Below the pieces are notes generated by a model. It was not told the origin of the DNA, did no database searches, and worked only from the letters and a program-made list of their open reading frames with translations. Positions 8,140 through 16,531 of a stretch of 64,000 nt of DNA are shown in pieces; within the stretch, counting starts at the first letter, position 1; every line of letters begins with the position of its first letter. The stretch spans positions 5,022,001 to 5,086,000 of the forward strand of contig CALNYT010000002.1 in assembly GCA_942490885.1 (NCBI GenBank), read 5' to 3'. A program made the position numbers and the translations under genes. The DNA comes from Oceanirhabdus sp942490885 (lineage in GTDB: Bacteria > Bacillota > Clostridia > Clostridiales > Clostridiaceae).

Positions 8140-8331
8140 TCACCTTATTAAATTACTAAATTGGAATTTATCAATACATATACATCTACCACAAGTTCCA
8201 CAAATATATTGTTCATGATTTTCAAGACAATCTTGTGGATTTAATAATGGAGTTATGCGATTTTCTTCACTATAGCATTCTTTACATATACCCATAAACT
8301 CTAAATATGTTGCCTTTTGATTGATTCCCAT
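8140..8331 (-). pseudogene. Truncated Cys-rich small protein
   Basis: The 63-residue frame carries CKECYSEENRITPLLNPQ and YICGTCGRCICI, a zinc-ribbon-like pattern that I recall as the N-terminal half of longer clostridial hypothetical proteins. The frame ends abruptly after QFSNLIR. Its first five codons (MGINQ) come from the 106-bp repeat and match the start of the 5695-5931 gene, so this is a chimera of a duplicated start and a different gene body. Confidence 0.45.
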
Positions 8332-8420
8332 TTATTTGACCTCATAACTTTTTATAAATTTAAGTTCATTATCAATTAACTTTTGACTTATCAAACATAT
8401 TTGATTATTCATTTTATAAT
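8315..8420. repeat. 106-bp direct repeat, copy 2
   Basis: This is the second copy of 5915-6020 at an offset of exactly 2,400 nt. It contains an orphan tail of the DUF3990 frame (MNNQICLISQ...KSYEVK) with no body upstream, so the copy arose by duplication or by recombination between two related modules. Confidence 0.95.
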
Positions 8421-8507
8421 TTCATATACTGGTTTATTTAGATAATAAGAAAGTTTATTAATTATAAATACTGTAAATTCTAATTGTTTTTTACTACAAC
8501 TTTTCAT

Positions 8508-8612
8508 TATAGAGATTCCAACTCAAATCTTTATTTATACATGTCCATAACTCGTTGATACGTCGAGATTTTGGAACATGTATAAATAAATTTTCGTACT
8601 GGAATCTCTATA
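8508..8612. repeat. MITE-like palindromic repeat, copy 1
   Basis: This 105-bp unit has terminal inverted repeats TATAGAGATTCC/GGAATCTCTATA, inner arms TTTATTTATACATG/CATGTATAAATAAA and a variable core. The same layout recurs at 39472, 39744, 44528 and 59260. It has no coding capacity. Confidence 0.85.
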
Positions 8613-8754
8613 ATAGTCACTTCCTTCTTTTATTTAATTTAAACGACTCTATATAAAAATTGTATAGCAACTTTTAAAAATTGCTATACAATAATCAGTT
8701 TTATCTTATTTTTATATGTTATACTAAAGTTATAATGAAAAGTATATCCTTTTT

Positions 8755-8775
8755 CTATTTATGATACGGTTCACC
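8755..8775 (-). other. Putative attachment site: second copy of the rlmH 3' end
   Basis: On the minus strand this segment reads GGTGAACCGTATCATAAATAG, which would encode GEPYHK followed by a stop. This is identical in protein sequence to the C-terminus of RlmH at 10661-10681 and in the same orientation, with no rlmH body upstream. The last codons of rlmH are the known attB of staphylococcal SCC elements. I read it as one end of an rlmH-targeted island; no ccr recombinase lies between the copies. Confidence 0.5.
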
Positions 8776-8834
8776 GCACTAGTTATATATGCGGTTTTAA
8801 AATCTCGATACTAACTTAAATTTGAATGATTGTT

Positions 8835-9830
8835 CTAGTTAATTACTTTCTTATATTTTTGCTTACTACTATTAGGTTTTTCAGGAATTGTCATTTCTAT
8901 AAAACCTAACTTAAGCGCAGGCAATAAATAGTTTTCTCTGAATGTGGGTCTATGTTTAAGAGAAATAAGTTCCATTAATTCTTTAGTAGATAAAGGCTGT
9001 TCTCCCATCACTTTTATTAATTTTTTAACTTGTTCGGTAACTTGTACGTCAACTTGTTCGGTTTCACTAATTTCAATCAACGCATCATAAATTACTTGTA
9101 ATGAAAACTCAATAAATTTTCCTGAATCAGCTTCTTTATCACAATCACCTAAAACTTTATAATATTCATCTTGTTTTTCTTTTATTAATGTTTCAATTGG
9201 TAACCATCCAAATATAGAGTTCCATTGATATAACAATAACGTTTGCCACATTCTCCCCATTCTCCCATTTCCATCTGAAAAAGGATGAATAAATTCAAAT
9301 TCATAATGAAATACACTACTCCTTATTAATGGATGAATCTCCTCCGCATTTTCTGCCCAATCAACTAGTTCTCTAATTAGATTGGATACATATGCTGCTG
9401 GTGGTGCCATATGTACTAATCTTTCACCTGCAAATATTCCAACACCCCCACTCCTGAATCTACCAGATTCATTAGTTAAATCATTCATAAGTATTTTATG
9501 CGCTCTCAACATATCCTCTACATTATAAGGATTCATAGAGAGTAAAATTTCATATGCTTCAAAAGCGTTTTTGACTTCACATATTTCATTAGGTGCACCT
9601 AATACTCTTTTTCCATTTATTATATCTGTTACCTGCCCCAAAGAAAGTGTATTATTTTCAATCGCAAGGGAAGCATGGATTGTTTTCACTCTATTATCTC
9701 TTCTTAGTCTCGGATTTGAGTTTAAATTATCATTTATTGAAATTTTCGTTAATATTTCAGCTATATTTGATGTTAAGTTTACAATTTTATCCGTGATGCT
9801 ATAGGGTGGTTTGTAATTCGTTTTTTCCAT
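8835..9830 (-). CDS. Fic family protein with C-terminal winged helix
   Basis: The 331-residue protein has the Fic core motif HPFSDGNGRMGR and an N-terminal inhibitory motif SLAIEN that fits (S/T)xxxE(G/N). The GERLVHMAPPAAYV flap is typical of the family. Residues from ~255 onward form a winged-helix-like DNA-binding domain (LSTKELMELISLKHRPTFRENY). It is likely a self-inhibited AMP-transferase. It differs strongly from the Fic protein at 6901-7944, so it is not a tandem duplicate. It sits alone between the two rlmH-end repeats together with a MazG-like gene. Confidence 0.9.
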   Translation of the reverse strand: MEKTNYKPPYSITDKIVNLTSNIAEILTKISINDNLNSNPRLRRDNRVKTIHASLAIENNTLSLGQVTDIINGKRVLGAPNEICEVKNAFEAYEILLSMNPYNVEDMLRAHKILMNDLTNESGRFRSGGVGIFAGERLVHMAPPAAYVSNLIRELVDWAENAEEIHPLIRSSVFHYEFEFIHPFSDGNGRMGRMWQTLLLYQWNSIFGWLPIETLIKEKQDEYYKVLGDCDKEADSGKFIEFSLQVIYDALIEISETEQVDVQVTEQVKKLIKVMGEQPLSTKELMELISLKHRPTFRENYLLPALKLGFIEMTIPEKPNSSKQKYKKVIN

Positions 9831-9946
9831 TTAATCATTCCCATCTTATAATAACTTATACTATATTATACCGTACAAGTTTGACTTTATCAATTTATAA
9901 ATACCTTATTAAACTAGTTTTACAACATAATCTTTTTATTTCTAAA

Positions 9947-10090
9947 TCAATTATCAAGATTAAATTTCTTGGTGTTCATATAGAACTTAATGGCAAAGAG
10001 AAAAAGCACCCATCCGACAAAGAATAGTGCTTCACTCTTAATTAAATCTTTATTTAATTCATCCAATAGCCCTAAAACAAAATAAATGTT
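9947..10090 (-). pseudogene. C-terminal fragment of a small membrane protein
   Basis: The minus strand is open for 47 codons (LGLLDELNKDLIKSEALFF ... AIKFYMNTKKFNLDN, TGA), including one hydrophobic helix. There is no start codon or ribosome site, and a stop lies just upstream. The 3' flank (CATAATCTTTTTAT region) resembles 5640-5690, so this may be a copied gene tail. Confidence 0.3.
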
Positions 10091-10099
10091 CTAAGGATT

Positions 10100-10121
10100 G
10101 CTTAGTGTTGACGCACTAAGC
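10100..10121. terminator. Hairpin between accessory genes
   Basis: GCTTAGTG-TTGACG-CACTAAGC is a perfect eight-base-pair stem. There is no long T run on either side, so terminator activity is uncertain. It lies downstream of the MazG-like gene. Confidence 0.35.
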
Positions 10122-10213
10122 TCTTCTTATTTATATAATATCAAATTTTCATAAAAAATAAACATAAATAATTTTTTATATTTAAAATCATTAACTGTTC
10201 GATAAATTTGAAT

Positions 10214-10540
10214 TTACCAACGTTCTATATTTTTATGATGCTTTTGTAAATATACTTTCTTTAATTCTTCAGGTGAAATGGAATAACAAAGCATTACATC
10301 ATTAAAGTACATTAACACATCACACAACTCCTCTACAAAATGATTTCTTGTCTCTTCATCATTCATAATACTACTATCGCCTTTTTTCTTGATTATATCC
10401 GCAACTTCACCAACTTCAATCATCATCCACAATAATTGATTACGTCCTATATCTGGTGATAAGCCACCCCATTTATCTTTATATTTTTCCTGTAATTGCT
10501 TTTGGATTTCTTGCATCTCATTTAGCCCAAAATCATTCAT
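10214..10540 (-). CDS. MazG-like nucleotide pyrophosphohydrolase
   Basis: The 108-residue protein has the all-alpha NTP-PPase pattern: IEVGEVADIIKK followed ~20 residues later by EELCDVLMYFNDV, supplying the ExxE and ExxD magnesium ligands. Such proteins hydrolyse (often non-canonical) nucleoside triphosphates to monophosphates. It is of normal length for single-domain MazG-like proteins. The ribosome site is GGGGAGAG before the ATG. It stands immediately downstream of rlmH, in the segment bounded by the two rlmH-end repeats. Confidence 0.8.
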   Translation of the reverse strand: MNDFGLNEMQEIQKQLQEKYKDKWGGLSPDIGRNQLLWMMIEVGEVADIIKKKGDSSIMNDEETRNHFVEELCDVLMYFNDVMLCYSISPEELKKVYLQKHHKNIERW

Positions 10541-10660
10541 ATCAAATCTCTCCCCAAATTACTATTTACCTTATACTTAAAAATTTGATTAACATTTATT
10601 TAAGCTCTTTCAATTATAACATATTTTGTAAATATTTGTTGCTAAACTTATTATATTTTA

Positions 10661-10681
10661 TTACTTATGGTACGGTTCCCC
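10661..10681 (-). other. rlmH 3'-end attachment site candidate
   Basis: Minus-strand GGGGAACCGTACCATAAGTAA ends rlmH. The common sequence with 8755-8775 is GAACCGTAYCATAARTAR, close to the SCC core in staphylococci (GAAGCNTATCATAAATGA, recalled). Confidence 0.45.
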
Positions 10682-11140
10682 ACTATTTATTCTAAATGCT
10701 CTATAAATTTGCTCAAGTAACATAACCCTAAATAACTGGTGTGGAAATGTCATCTTTGAGAAACATAATTTGTAGTTTGCTCTTTTCAAAACTGGTTCAG
10801 CTATCCCTAAAGATCCTCCTATTACGAAGGTTATATTACTATTACCCTGTACACTTAGTGAGCTAAATTTCTTTGCTAGTTCCTCAGAGGTTATGTGATT
10901 TCCCTTTAAATCCAATGCAATAACAAAGGAAGTATCCTTGATCTTCTTAAGAATCAACTCCCCTTCCTTTTCCTTAATAATCTCCTCTTCTTTCTCTGAA
11001 GCATTATCCGGTGTCTTCTCATCTGGAACCTCAATAATGCTGAGCTTACAATATCTTCCTAATCTTTTTGAGTATTCATCTATTGCATCTTTTAAAAATT
11101 TCTCTTTTATCTTTCCAACTGAAACTATAGTTATATTCAT
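10661..11140 (-). CDS. rlmH: 23S rRNA pseudouridine-1915 N3-methyltransferase RlmH
   Basis: The 159-residue protein is full length for RlmH, a SPOUT methyltransferase acting on pseudouridine 1915 of 23S rRNA in the 70S ribosome. It shows MNITIVSVGKIKEK at the start, the SAM-binding FVIGGSLG, and the C-terminal FPHQLFRVMLLEQIYRA and NSGEPYHK. Its ATG overlaps the stop of the upstream membrane-protein gene (ATGA). The last 18 bases recur at 8755-8772, hinting at use as an integration site. Confidence 0.97.
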   Translation of the reverse strand: MNITIVSVGKIKEKFLKDAIDEYSKRLGRYCKLSIIEVPDEKTPDNASEKEEEIIKEKEGELILKKIKDTSFVIALDLKGNHITSEELAKKFSSLSVQGNSNITFVIGGSLGIAEPVLKRANYKLCFSKMTFPHQLFRVMLLEQIYRAFRINSGEPYHK

Positions 11141-11436
11141 TGCTTATCCTCTTTCCTATCTTTAATCTTCTTATGTATATATAATATTACTAAATTCATT
11201 GCCACTATTATTATCCCCATAGCTGTTAAGCATCCTAGATATAGAAAACGCCTATTCCAATCGTCTAAATTCGGAATAGCATTGACCCACACAACCACCA
11301 AGAAAATCATACTGGCTATACTAGGCACAAATATTAATACTTTCAACTTTCCCTTTAAATTTCTCATTCCTATAGTCAACATAACAGTTAAAATTAATGC
11401 AACAACAACAAGTATTATAAAACTTTTTAAAAACAT
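11137..11436 (-). CDS. Small membrane protein, 99 aa
   Basis: Three hydrophobic segments (about residues 5-24, 33-52 and 65-89) and a basic C-terminal tail (HKKIKDRKEDKQ) mark an integral membrane protein. I do not recognise the family. Its stop overlaps the rlmH start by four bases, so the two are co-transcribed and probably translationally coupled; the functional link is unknown. Confidence 0.7.
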   Translation of the reverse strand: MFLKSFIILVVVALILTVMLTIGMRNLKGKLKVLIFVPSIASMIFLVVVWVNAIPNLDDWNRRFLYLGCLTAMGIIIVAMNLVILYIHKKIKDRKEDKQ

Positions 11437-11559
11437 ATAGTTACCCTTTCCTTTTAAATTGCATCCACCAATTCTCTTTTAATATATAATAAAAAACATC
11501 ACATCTTATTCTATCAATAATTTGCCAATTTTGTAAGTACCATTTTATTATTTCCCATA

Positions 11560-11728
11560 ATACACACACATGCAGTGACGCCAATCTTTCTTACAATATA
11601 TTGTCTAAACGCTGTCATTCTAGCTGAGAGGTTCGAGTTCAAGGAACGCGTTGAACGAGCAACAGAGCGTATAAATAATACGCGAGTAACGGAGAAGCAC
11701 TCAGTGACGCCGTAATTGGACTCCTCAG
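11560..11728. other. GC-richer structured intergenic segment
   Basis: This part of the 290-nt gap between the membrane-protein gene and hgcB is clearly richer in G+C than its surroundings. It has hairpins GTTCAA...TTGAAC (about 11640-11660) and GCGTAT-AAATA-ATACGC (11668-11684). No protein family is evident in either strand. It could be the 3' end of the hgcAB transcript, an RNA, or a dispersed repeat. Confidence 0.35.
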
Positions 11729-11992
11729 TTACAATGTCCCACCACCGGTGAGTTTAGCTCTTATTATAGCAACAACTCATCCAACTCCACTTCTAACCCA
11801 AAGTGCCCCAGTTGGACAATTTTTCATGCATGCTCCACATTCTATACAACTGTTTTTATCCACAATCTTAGCCTTTTTATCTTCTATTACAATAACATTA
11901 TGTGGACAAACTGTTGAACATAGCTTACATCCTATACACTTATCCACATCTAATTTTATTGTTGCCACGTCTTTTATATATTTCAATGCCAT
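11729..11992 (-). CDS. hgcB: HgcB-like ferredoxin with in-frame TGA (possible selenoprotein)
   Basis: Residues 1-71 form a two-cluster 4Fe-4S ferredoxin (CIGCKLCSTVCPH and CIECGACMKNCP), followed by a tail ending GVG. A TGA (11777-11779) then interrupts, and the frame continues VVAIIRAKLTGGGTL to a TAA at 11729. HgcB proteins, electron donors to HgcA in mercury methylation, have a conserved Cys right after this GVG, so the TGA replaces exactly that Cys. A stem CTCACC-GGT-GGTGGG begins 24 nt after the TGA. The usual C-terminal Cys pair is not seen. Either Sec insertion or a nonsense mutation explains the TGA. The gene follows hgcA by 12 nt. Confidence 0.75.
11738..11752 (-). promoter_or_regulatory. 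SECIS-like stem-loop after the hgcB TGA
   Basis: CTCACC pairs with GGTGGG around a GGT loop. The loop begins 30 nt after the TGA, inside the spacing recalled for bacterial SECIS elements (about 16-37 nt), and has the expected G at its start. Confidence 0.4.
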
Positions 11993-12004
11993 TTTCTCAC
12001 CTAC

Positions 12005-13141
12005 CTATACTATGCACATAGTTATTATTGATATTACTCCCACTACTATTGATATTGGTATTGTCCATAACGTTTCCTTTATTACTCCTGAAAAGGATGT
12101 ATAAGTTGTACTTCCTGTAAAGTTTAAAGTTATATTTGCCATCGTTATTATCAATAAGCTCATATATGATATTATCCATAATAAACTTCCACTAATATAG
12201 AATGCTCCCTTAAACAGAATTATTGGTATTACATATAGTATTCCTAACATTACCCCATTTAACGAAAATGATCTAAATGGTAGTGCTGGTAGCAACAGAG
12301 GAAATACTATTGTTGCAATACCTATCCCTATAATAAAAGGTATACTTTGATATACAGCGTTATTCAAGGCTATATTAAAGTTTTTCATAGCTATAAGATT
12401 TATTATAAATAATATATTAGGAACTATAGAATAATACTTTATGTTTTGTATAAATTGTAATGGAGTTAACTTTAATCTGTCCTTAAAATTAAAAGGAACT
12501 CTTCTCATTTCTTCTGTTGCTTTAAATCTATTACTTATGAATTCTTTTAAATCTTTTGCCTGTACTGGTCCAAAAATAATTCTATATCCTGTTGTTTTTT
12601 TAACTTCATGTGAATTTATTCCCGAAGCCCCTAACTGTGGTACTATCAAGACTTTGTGATTCGTTATTTTATCTAGTTTCACTGCTGCTATACTTATTAT
12701 GAGTTCTTGTGTTCCAAAAGTACCTTTTCCTGCTGCACACCAAACATTTACTCCAAATGTATTCAATATGAGTAACCAGCAATCAACACCCTCCAGTTCT
12801 TTTCTTACTAAATCAAATGTATATTTATAATTACATGAAACAATAACAGGCGATGATGCTGTTGGATTTCCAATTGCATAAATCCCTGGTTTAATCATAT
12901 AATTATCTCTTTTCCATCCAAAGAGAATCCCTAAATTTTTTATTCTATCACTCTGCTTTAGTTCAGTATCTATTATATCTATATTCCCTGCTTCTGTTGT
13001 TATCTCTCCAAGTTTAATGTGTGATAAGTCTTCATATTTCTCTTTTGAAAAGTCAATATATCCATGCTTCTTAACATAGTCTATCCTAGACTGAATCTCC
13101 TTAGGTGCTCAGCATGCCTTTTTATTTAACTCGTCATTCAT
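12005..13141 (-). CDS. hgcA: HgcA-like corrinoid methyltransferase with in-frame TGA (possible selenoprotein)
   Basis: The protein carries the diagnostic HgcA cap-helix motif NVWCAAGKGTFGT, with the Cys that ligands cobalt, then VPQLGASGI and GPVQAKDL. About five membrane helices follow (from ~240 onward), as in HgcA, which transfers a methyl group to mercury. A 297-residue version could start at 12898. The same frame, however, runs back to ATG 13141, which has an AAGGTG ribosome site, interrupted only by a TGA at codon 11 (KKAC-TGA-APKEI). No start codon lies between the two. The full length would be 378 residues, normal for HgcA, so read-through, perhaps as selenocysteine, is plausible. Confidence 0.8.
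13078..13092 (-). promoter_or_regulatory. SECIS-like stem-loop after the hgcA TGA
   Basis: AGTCTA-GGA-TAGACT is a perfect six-base-pair stem whose GG-containing loop begins 22 nt after the TGA at 13109-13111. Spacing and loop agree with bacterial SECIS elements. Confidence 0.45.
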
Positions 13142-13221
13142 AGATTTCACCTTCAATTCTTTAATAATAAATAAATTATACCCTATAACTAATATTTCCA
13201 CAAAAATATCCTGTTTTTTTA

Positions 13222-13300
13222 AAAATAAAACAAACCAGCATAGACTCCGTAAAGTACTTAGTTCTCCGTACTTACATCATTACTATTGCTGGTCTGTTTT
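13222..13300 (-). terminator. Terminator after the chemoreceptor gene at 13369
   Basis: On the minus strand ACAGACCAGCAATAG pairs with CTATGCTGGTTTGT, followed by TTTATTTTT. A second small hairpin (AAGTAC...GTACTT) sits in its loop. It separates this gene from hgcA. Confidence 0.7.
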
Positions 13301-13368
13301 AATTTAAGATATTCAGAAGCATAAAGAATATCCACAATAATTGTTTTTTGCGCTATCTTAATAATTAA

Positions 13369-15408
13369 TTATATTTTGAATTTGTCTATCTGATCATTAA
13401 GTTTTATTGAAAAATCATTAAGTCTTTGAGCACTTTCAGTAACCTGATCAATAGCTAAAGATTGCTGTTGAACAGATGCTGTTACTTCTTCCGATGAAGC
13501 AGCTGTTTCTTCTGATACTGCTGAGATACTCTCAATTGCTTTAACAATTAAATCCTTGTCTTCTATTACATCATTTACATATTTGCTTACTTGTTCTATC
13601 TTATTTGTAATAACATATATCGATTTTGATATATTTTCAAAAGCATTATTTGCTTCTTCTACTGATTTTGTTTGGTCTGCTGAAACAATTCTCACTTCAT
13701 TCATAATTTGAACAGCATTGTTACTTTCCTGCATTGTAGCATTTACGATTTCTTTTATTTCGTTAGTTGCGCTATTTGAACCATCTGCTAACTTTCTTAT
13801 TTCTTCTGCAACTACTGCAAAGCCTTTTCCAGCTTCCCCTGCTCTTGCTGCTTCTATAGAAGCATTTAATGCTAATAAATTTGTTTGATCTGCTATTGAG
13901 CCTATGGTTTCTAGTATATCTTGAATAGCGCTAGATTGTTCACTTAATTGTTTTATTGCAATTTCAATTCTATCAATAGATTTATTATTTAAATCTGTTT
14001 TTTCTTTAAGTCCTTTTACTACATTAACACCATTTGTATTTATATTTATTACTTCATTTGCATTTTCAGCCATAGTATCCGTGTTATTAACAAGTTGATT
14101 AAATTTATTATCTAAATTCAATGCAAGTCTTGCTCCATTTTCAGCGTCCATTGCTTGTTGACTAGCCCCTTCTGCTATTTGTTCAACAGAGTTTACAATT
14201 TCCATATTTGATGCACTAACTTCTTCAGATGTAGCTGCTAAATTTCTTGCTGCATCTGATACTTCTTCACTTACACTCTTAGTCTCAAATAGTAATTCTT
14301 TAACATTTTCTATCATCACATTAAAATTATCGGCAAGTTTGCCTATTTCATCATTTGATTTAATATCTAATTTTACTGTAAAATCTCCATCTTTTACTTT
14401 ATTCATTTCTTCTGTTATTTTAGTAATAGGTACCGTAAGGCTTCGTGAAAATATTATTCCCACTCCTGAGAAAATTAAAACTACAATTGCCCCAATTATT
14501 ATAATAGTAATAAGTATGCTATTAAGATCGTCGTTAATCTCATCAATATACAATGCAGATAAAACAGTCCATCCCATTTCAGCGTTTTTCTTATATGCAG
14601 AGAACTTCTTAGAAATGCTGCCATCTGGTTCTGTCCAATTATACTCTACAATTCCCTCATCAGAACTTTTTCCCAAAACATCATGTATTTCTTCTACATT
14701 AATTTCCTTACCTACTAAATCACTGTTTTTATGTGTAATAAAATTACCATAAGAATCTAAAATATAAGGATATCCTTTTTTTCCTACCTTTATGGAGTTA
14801 ATTTTTTCATTTAATTTATCTAATGGTATTGTTATAGCCACTACCCCAACTAATTTATTTTTATCTCCATTTTGATAAACTGGAGCTGCACAAGCAATTG
14901 ACAATTTTTTATTAACCACATCATCATATATATCACTATAAATGACTTCTTTTCTTTCTACAGCTTTTTCATACCAAGGTCTTATTCTAGGATCATAATC
15001 ACTTGCCATAGTTGTTTCAGGATAAATTCTAAAATCACCATCTATAGTTCCCATATATATATGAGTCCCATCTGGATAACTATCCATATACTCTTTAAAT
15101 AATTCAATTAAAAAAGGTTCATATTCAGGATGAATTAATATATCCTCCGCATCAACATTTTTACTAATCATCTCAATACCGTACTTATACCCATCAAAAT
15201 AATGTTGAACAGATTTCTCAATATCATTATTCAATTGTTGCATAGAATCTTTAAATTGATTCTCTACTATTGTCTTAGATTTTACATAAGCTGTAAAACC
15301 TAAACTAGCCATAGGAATTATTATTAGTGCTAAAACCAAAATAATCATTTTGGTTCTTATTGTAACTTTTGCAGATGATTTGATTCTCTTTGATTTCTTA
15401 ATGCCCAT
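13369..15408 (-). CDS. Methyl-accepting chemotaxis protein with dCache sensor
   Basis: The 679-residue transducer has a first membrane helix at ~20-42, an extracellular double-Cache sensor (~45-290, with DPRIRPWYEKAV and YPYILDSYGNFITH typical of dCache_1), a second helix (~293-315), HAMP (to ~370) and a cytoplasmic signalling domain with hairpin tip ARAGEAGKGFAVVAEEIRKL. dCache domains usually bind amino acids or other small molecules; the ligand cannot be predicted here. It is transcribed alone, with a good ribosome site (GGAGGGGA) and a terminator downstream. Confidence 0.95.
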   Translation of the reverse strand: MGIKKSKRIKSSAKVTIRTKMIILVLALIIIPMASLGFTAYVKSKTIVENQFKDSMQQLNNDIEKSVQHYFDGYKYGIEMISKNVDAEDILIHPEYEPFLIELFKEYMDSYPDGTHIYMGTIDGDFRIYPETTMASDYDPRIRPWYEKAVERKEVIYSDIYDDVVNKKLSIACAAPVYQNGDKNKLVGVVAITIPLDKLNEKINSIKVGKKGYPYILDSYGNFITHKNSDLVGKEINVEEIHDVLGKSSDEGIVEYNWTEPDGSISKKFSAYKKNAEMGWTVLSALYIDEINDDLNSILITIIIIGAIVVLIFSGVGIIFSRSLTVPITKITEEMNKVKDGDFTVKLDIKSNDEIGKLADNFNVMIENVKELLFETKSVSEEVSDAARNLAATSEEVSASNMEIVNSVEQIAEGASQQAMDAENGARLALNLDNKFNQLVNNTDTMAENANEVININTNGVNVVKGLKEKTDLNNKSIDRIEIAIKQLSEQSSAIQDILETIGSIADQTNLLALNASIEAARAGEAGKGFAVVAEEIRKLADGSNSATNEIKEIVNATMQESNNAVQIMNEVRIVSADQTKSVEEANNAFENISKSIYVITNKIEQVSKYVNDVIEDKDLIVKAIESISAVSEETAASSEEVTASVQQQSLAIDQVTESAQRLNDFSIKLNDQIDKFKI

Positions 15409-15951
15409 AAATTCCCCTCCATGTTTTTAATAAAATATTATTATATTAAATTTATAATACAAATAACAAACCATCATAAAACAATATAAAGTGCTTATAT
15501 TATTGCCCTTACATGGTGATTATGTTGGTTATTGTTCTAGATTGCTTCTATATGTATAGAAATACCCTTCTCTATAAGCATCATAAATGTTAACTAATAT
15601 AACTATATAGTTTGTCCAATCATCCTTGATATATTGATAACATCATATTTAATTAATATTATATATGAATTTTCTACATTTTTCAACATAATTCCATTTC
15701 TTTCAGTTGTTATATTAATGTAATTATATCTTTTATTGTTTTGCTGCTCATACTTTCCTAAAAAAGGCACACTCCCTAATGTAGCAATATATGTATAATT
15801 AATCCATTATTAGAATTCATCCATTAAAATACAATAATATTAACTTTTTAAAAATATATCCTTCACTCTATTTATTCGAATAGCATATTAGTATACTATA
15901 TTCTTATAGTATACATATCATATACCTCTATGATGGAAAGGGGTTTTAGCC
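15409..15951. other. A+T-rich intergenic region
   Basis: This 540-nt gap lies between divergent genes. It should contain the promoter of the chemoreceptor (minus strand, 15420-15540) and of the nuclease gene (plus strand, 15880-15940). I see no reading frame, repeat or strong hairpin worth calling. Confidence 0.5.
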
Positions 15952-16476
15952 ATAAACATAAATATATCAGCACTTACAATAATAAGATTAGTCATTATTG
16001 TAATTATAGGTACATTGTTACACAAATTATCATCATTTATTTTTAGAAGAAAAAAAGATTCCCTATCACATAAAGAAAGTTTAAAGATTAAGAATAAGCT
16101 TAAATCAATGACTCCACGCCAGTATGAGATTTTCTGTTCTAACCTTTTTGCTCTTATGGGATATAAGGTTTTGATTACAAAAGAGAGTAACGATGGTGGA
16201 AAAGATATTGTCTTGAAAAAGCTTAATAAAGTATATTATGTGGAATGTAAATGCTTTACTAACACTCAAGTCAGCAGACCAATTGCTCAAAAATTAGTTG
16301 GTGCCTTAGTTGGAGATAAATTACCTGCTAAAAATGGTATTCTTATAACTACAACAGCCTATTCTAAAGGCTGCATTGAATATAGTGAATCAGTTGGATT
16401 AAGGCTCATTGATTTAAATGAGACAATAAATATAATATCATCTTTTGATTCTAAAAAACGAAAACAACTAATATAG
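15952..16476 (+). CDS. Membrane-anchored Mrr-type restriction endonuclease-like protein
   Basis: The frame encodes a PDDEXK nuclease core: YEIFCSNLFALMGYKV, GGKDIVL (catalytic Asp) and YYVECKCF (ExK), as in Mrr/RestrictionEndonuc_cat proteins acting on modified DNA. A TTG at 16015 would give 153 residues. The same frame extends upstream over a hydrophobic helix (SALTIIRLVIIVIIGTLL) to an ATA at 15952, preceded at proper spacing by GGAAAGGGG. I therefore favour initiation at ATA (rare) or a mutated ATG, giving an N-terminal membrane anchor, common in clostridial homologues. Confidence 0.75.
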   Translation: MNINISALTIIRLVIIVIIGTLLHKLSSFIFRRKKDSLSHKESLKIKNKLKSMTPRQYEIFCSNLFALMGYKVLITKESNDGGKDIVLKKLNKVYYVECKCFTNTQVSRPIAQKLVGALVGDKLPAKNGILITTTAYSKGCIEYSESVGLRLIDLNETINIISSFDSKKRKQLI

Positions 16477-16478
16477 AC

Positions 16479-16514
16479 AAAAAGAGATTTGGTTTTTAAC
16501 CAAATCTCTTTTTA
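16479..16514. terminator. Bidirectional intrinsic terminator
   Basis: AAAAAGAGATTTGG pairs perfectly with CCAAATCTCTTTTT. It serves both the plus-strand nuclease gene and the converging permease gene. Confidence 0.85.
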
Positions 16515-16531
16515 TATATGATTGTAAAATA

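Noticed and set aside
11630..11650. GGTTCGAGTTC as the T-arm of a tRNA
   Set aside because: No acceptor stem, anticodon arm or CCA end can be fitted around it.
11997..12179. 60-codon frame inside hgcA
   Set aside because: It overlaps the hgcA membrane domain in another frame and has no ribosome site.
14339..14752. 137-codon plus-strand frame inside the first chemoreceptor gene
   Set aside because: It is antisense to a strongly supported protein and is a composition shadow.
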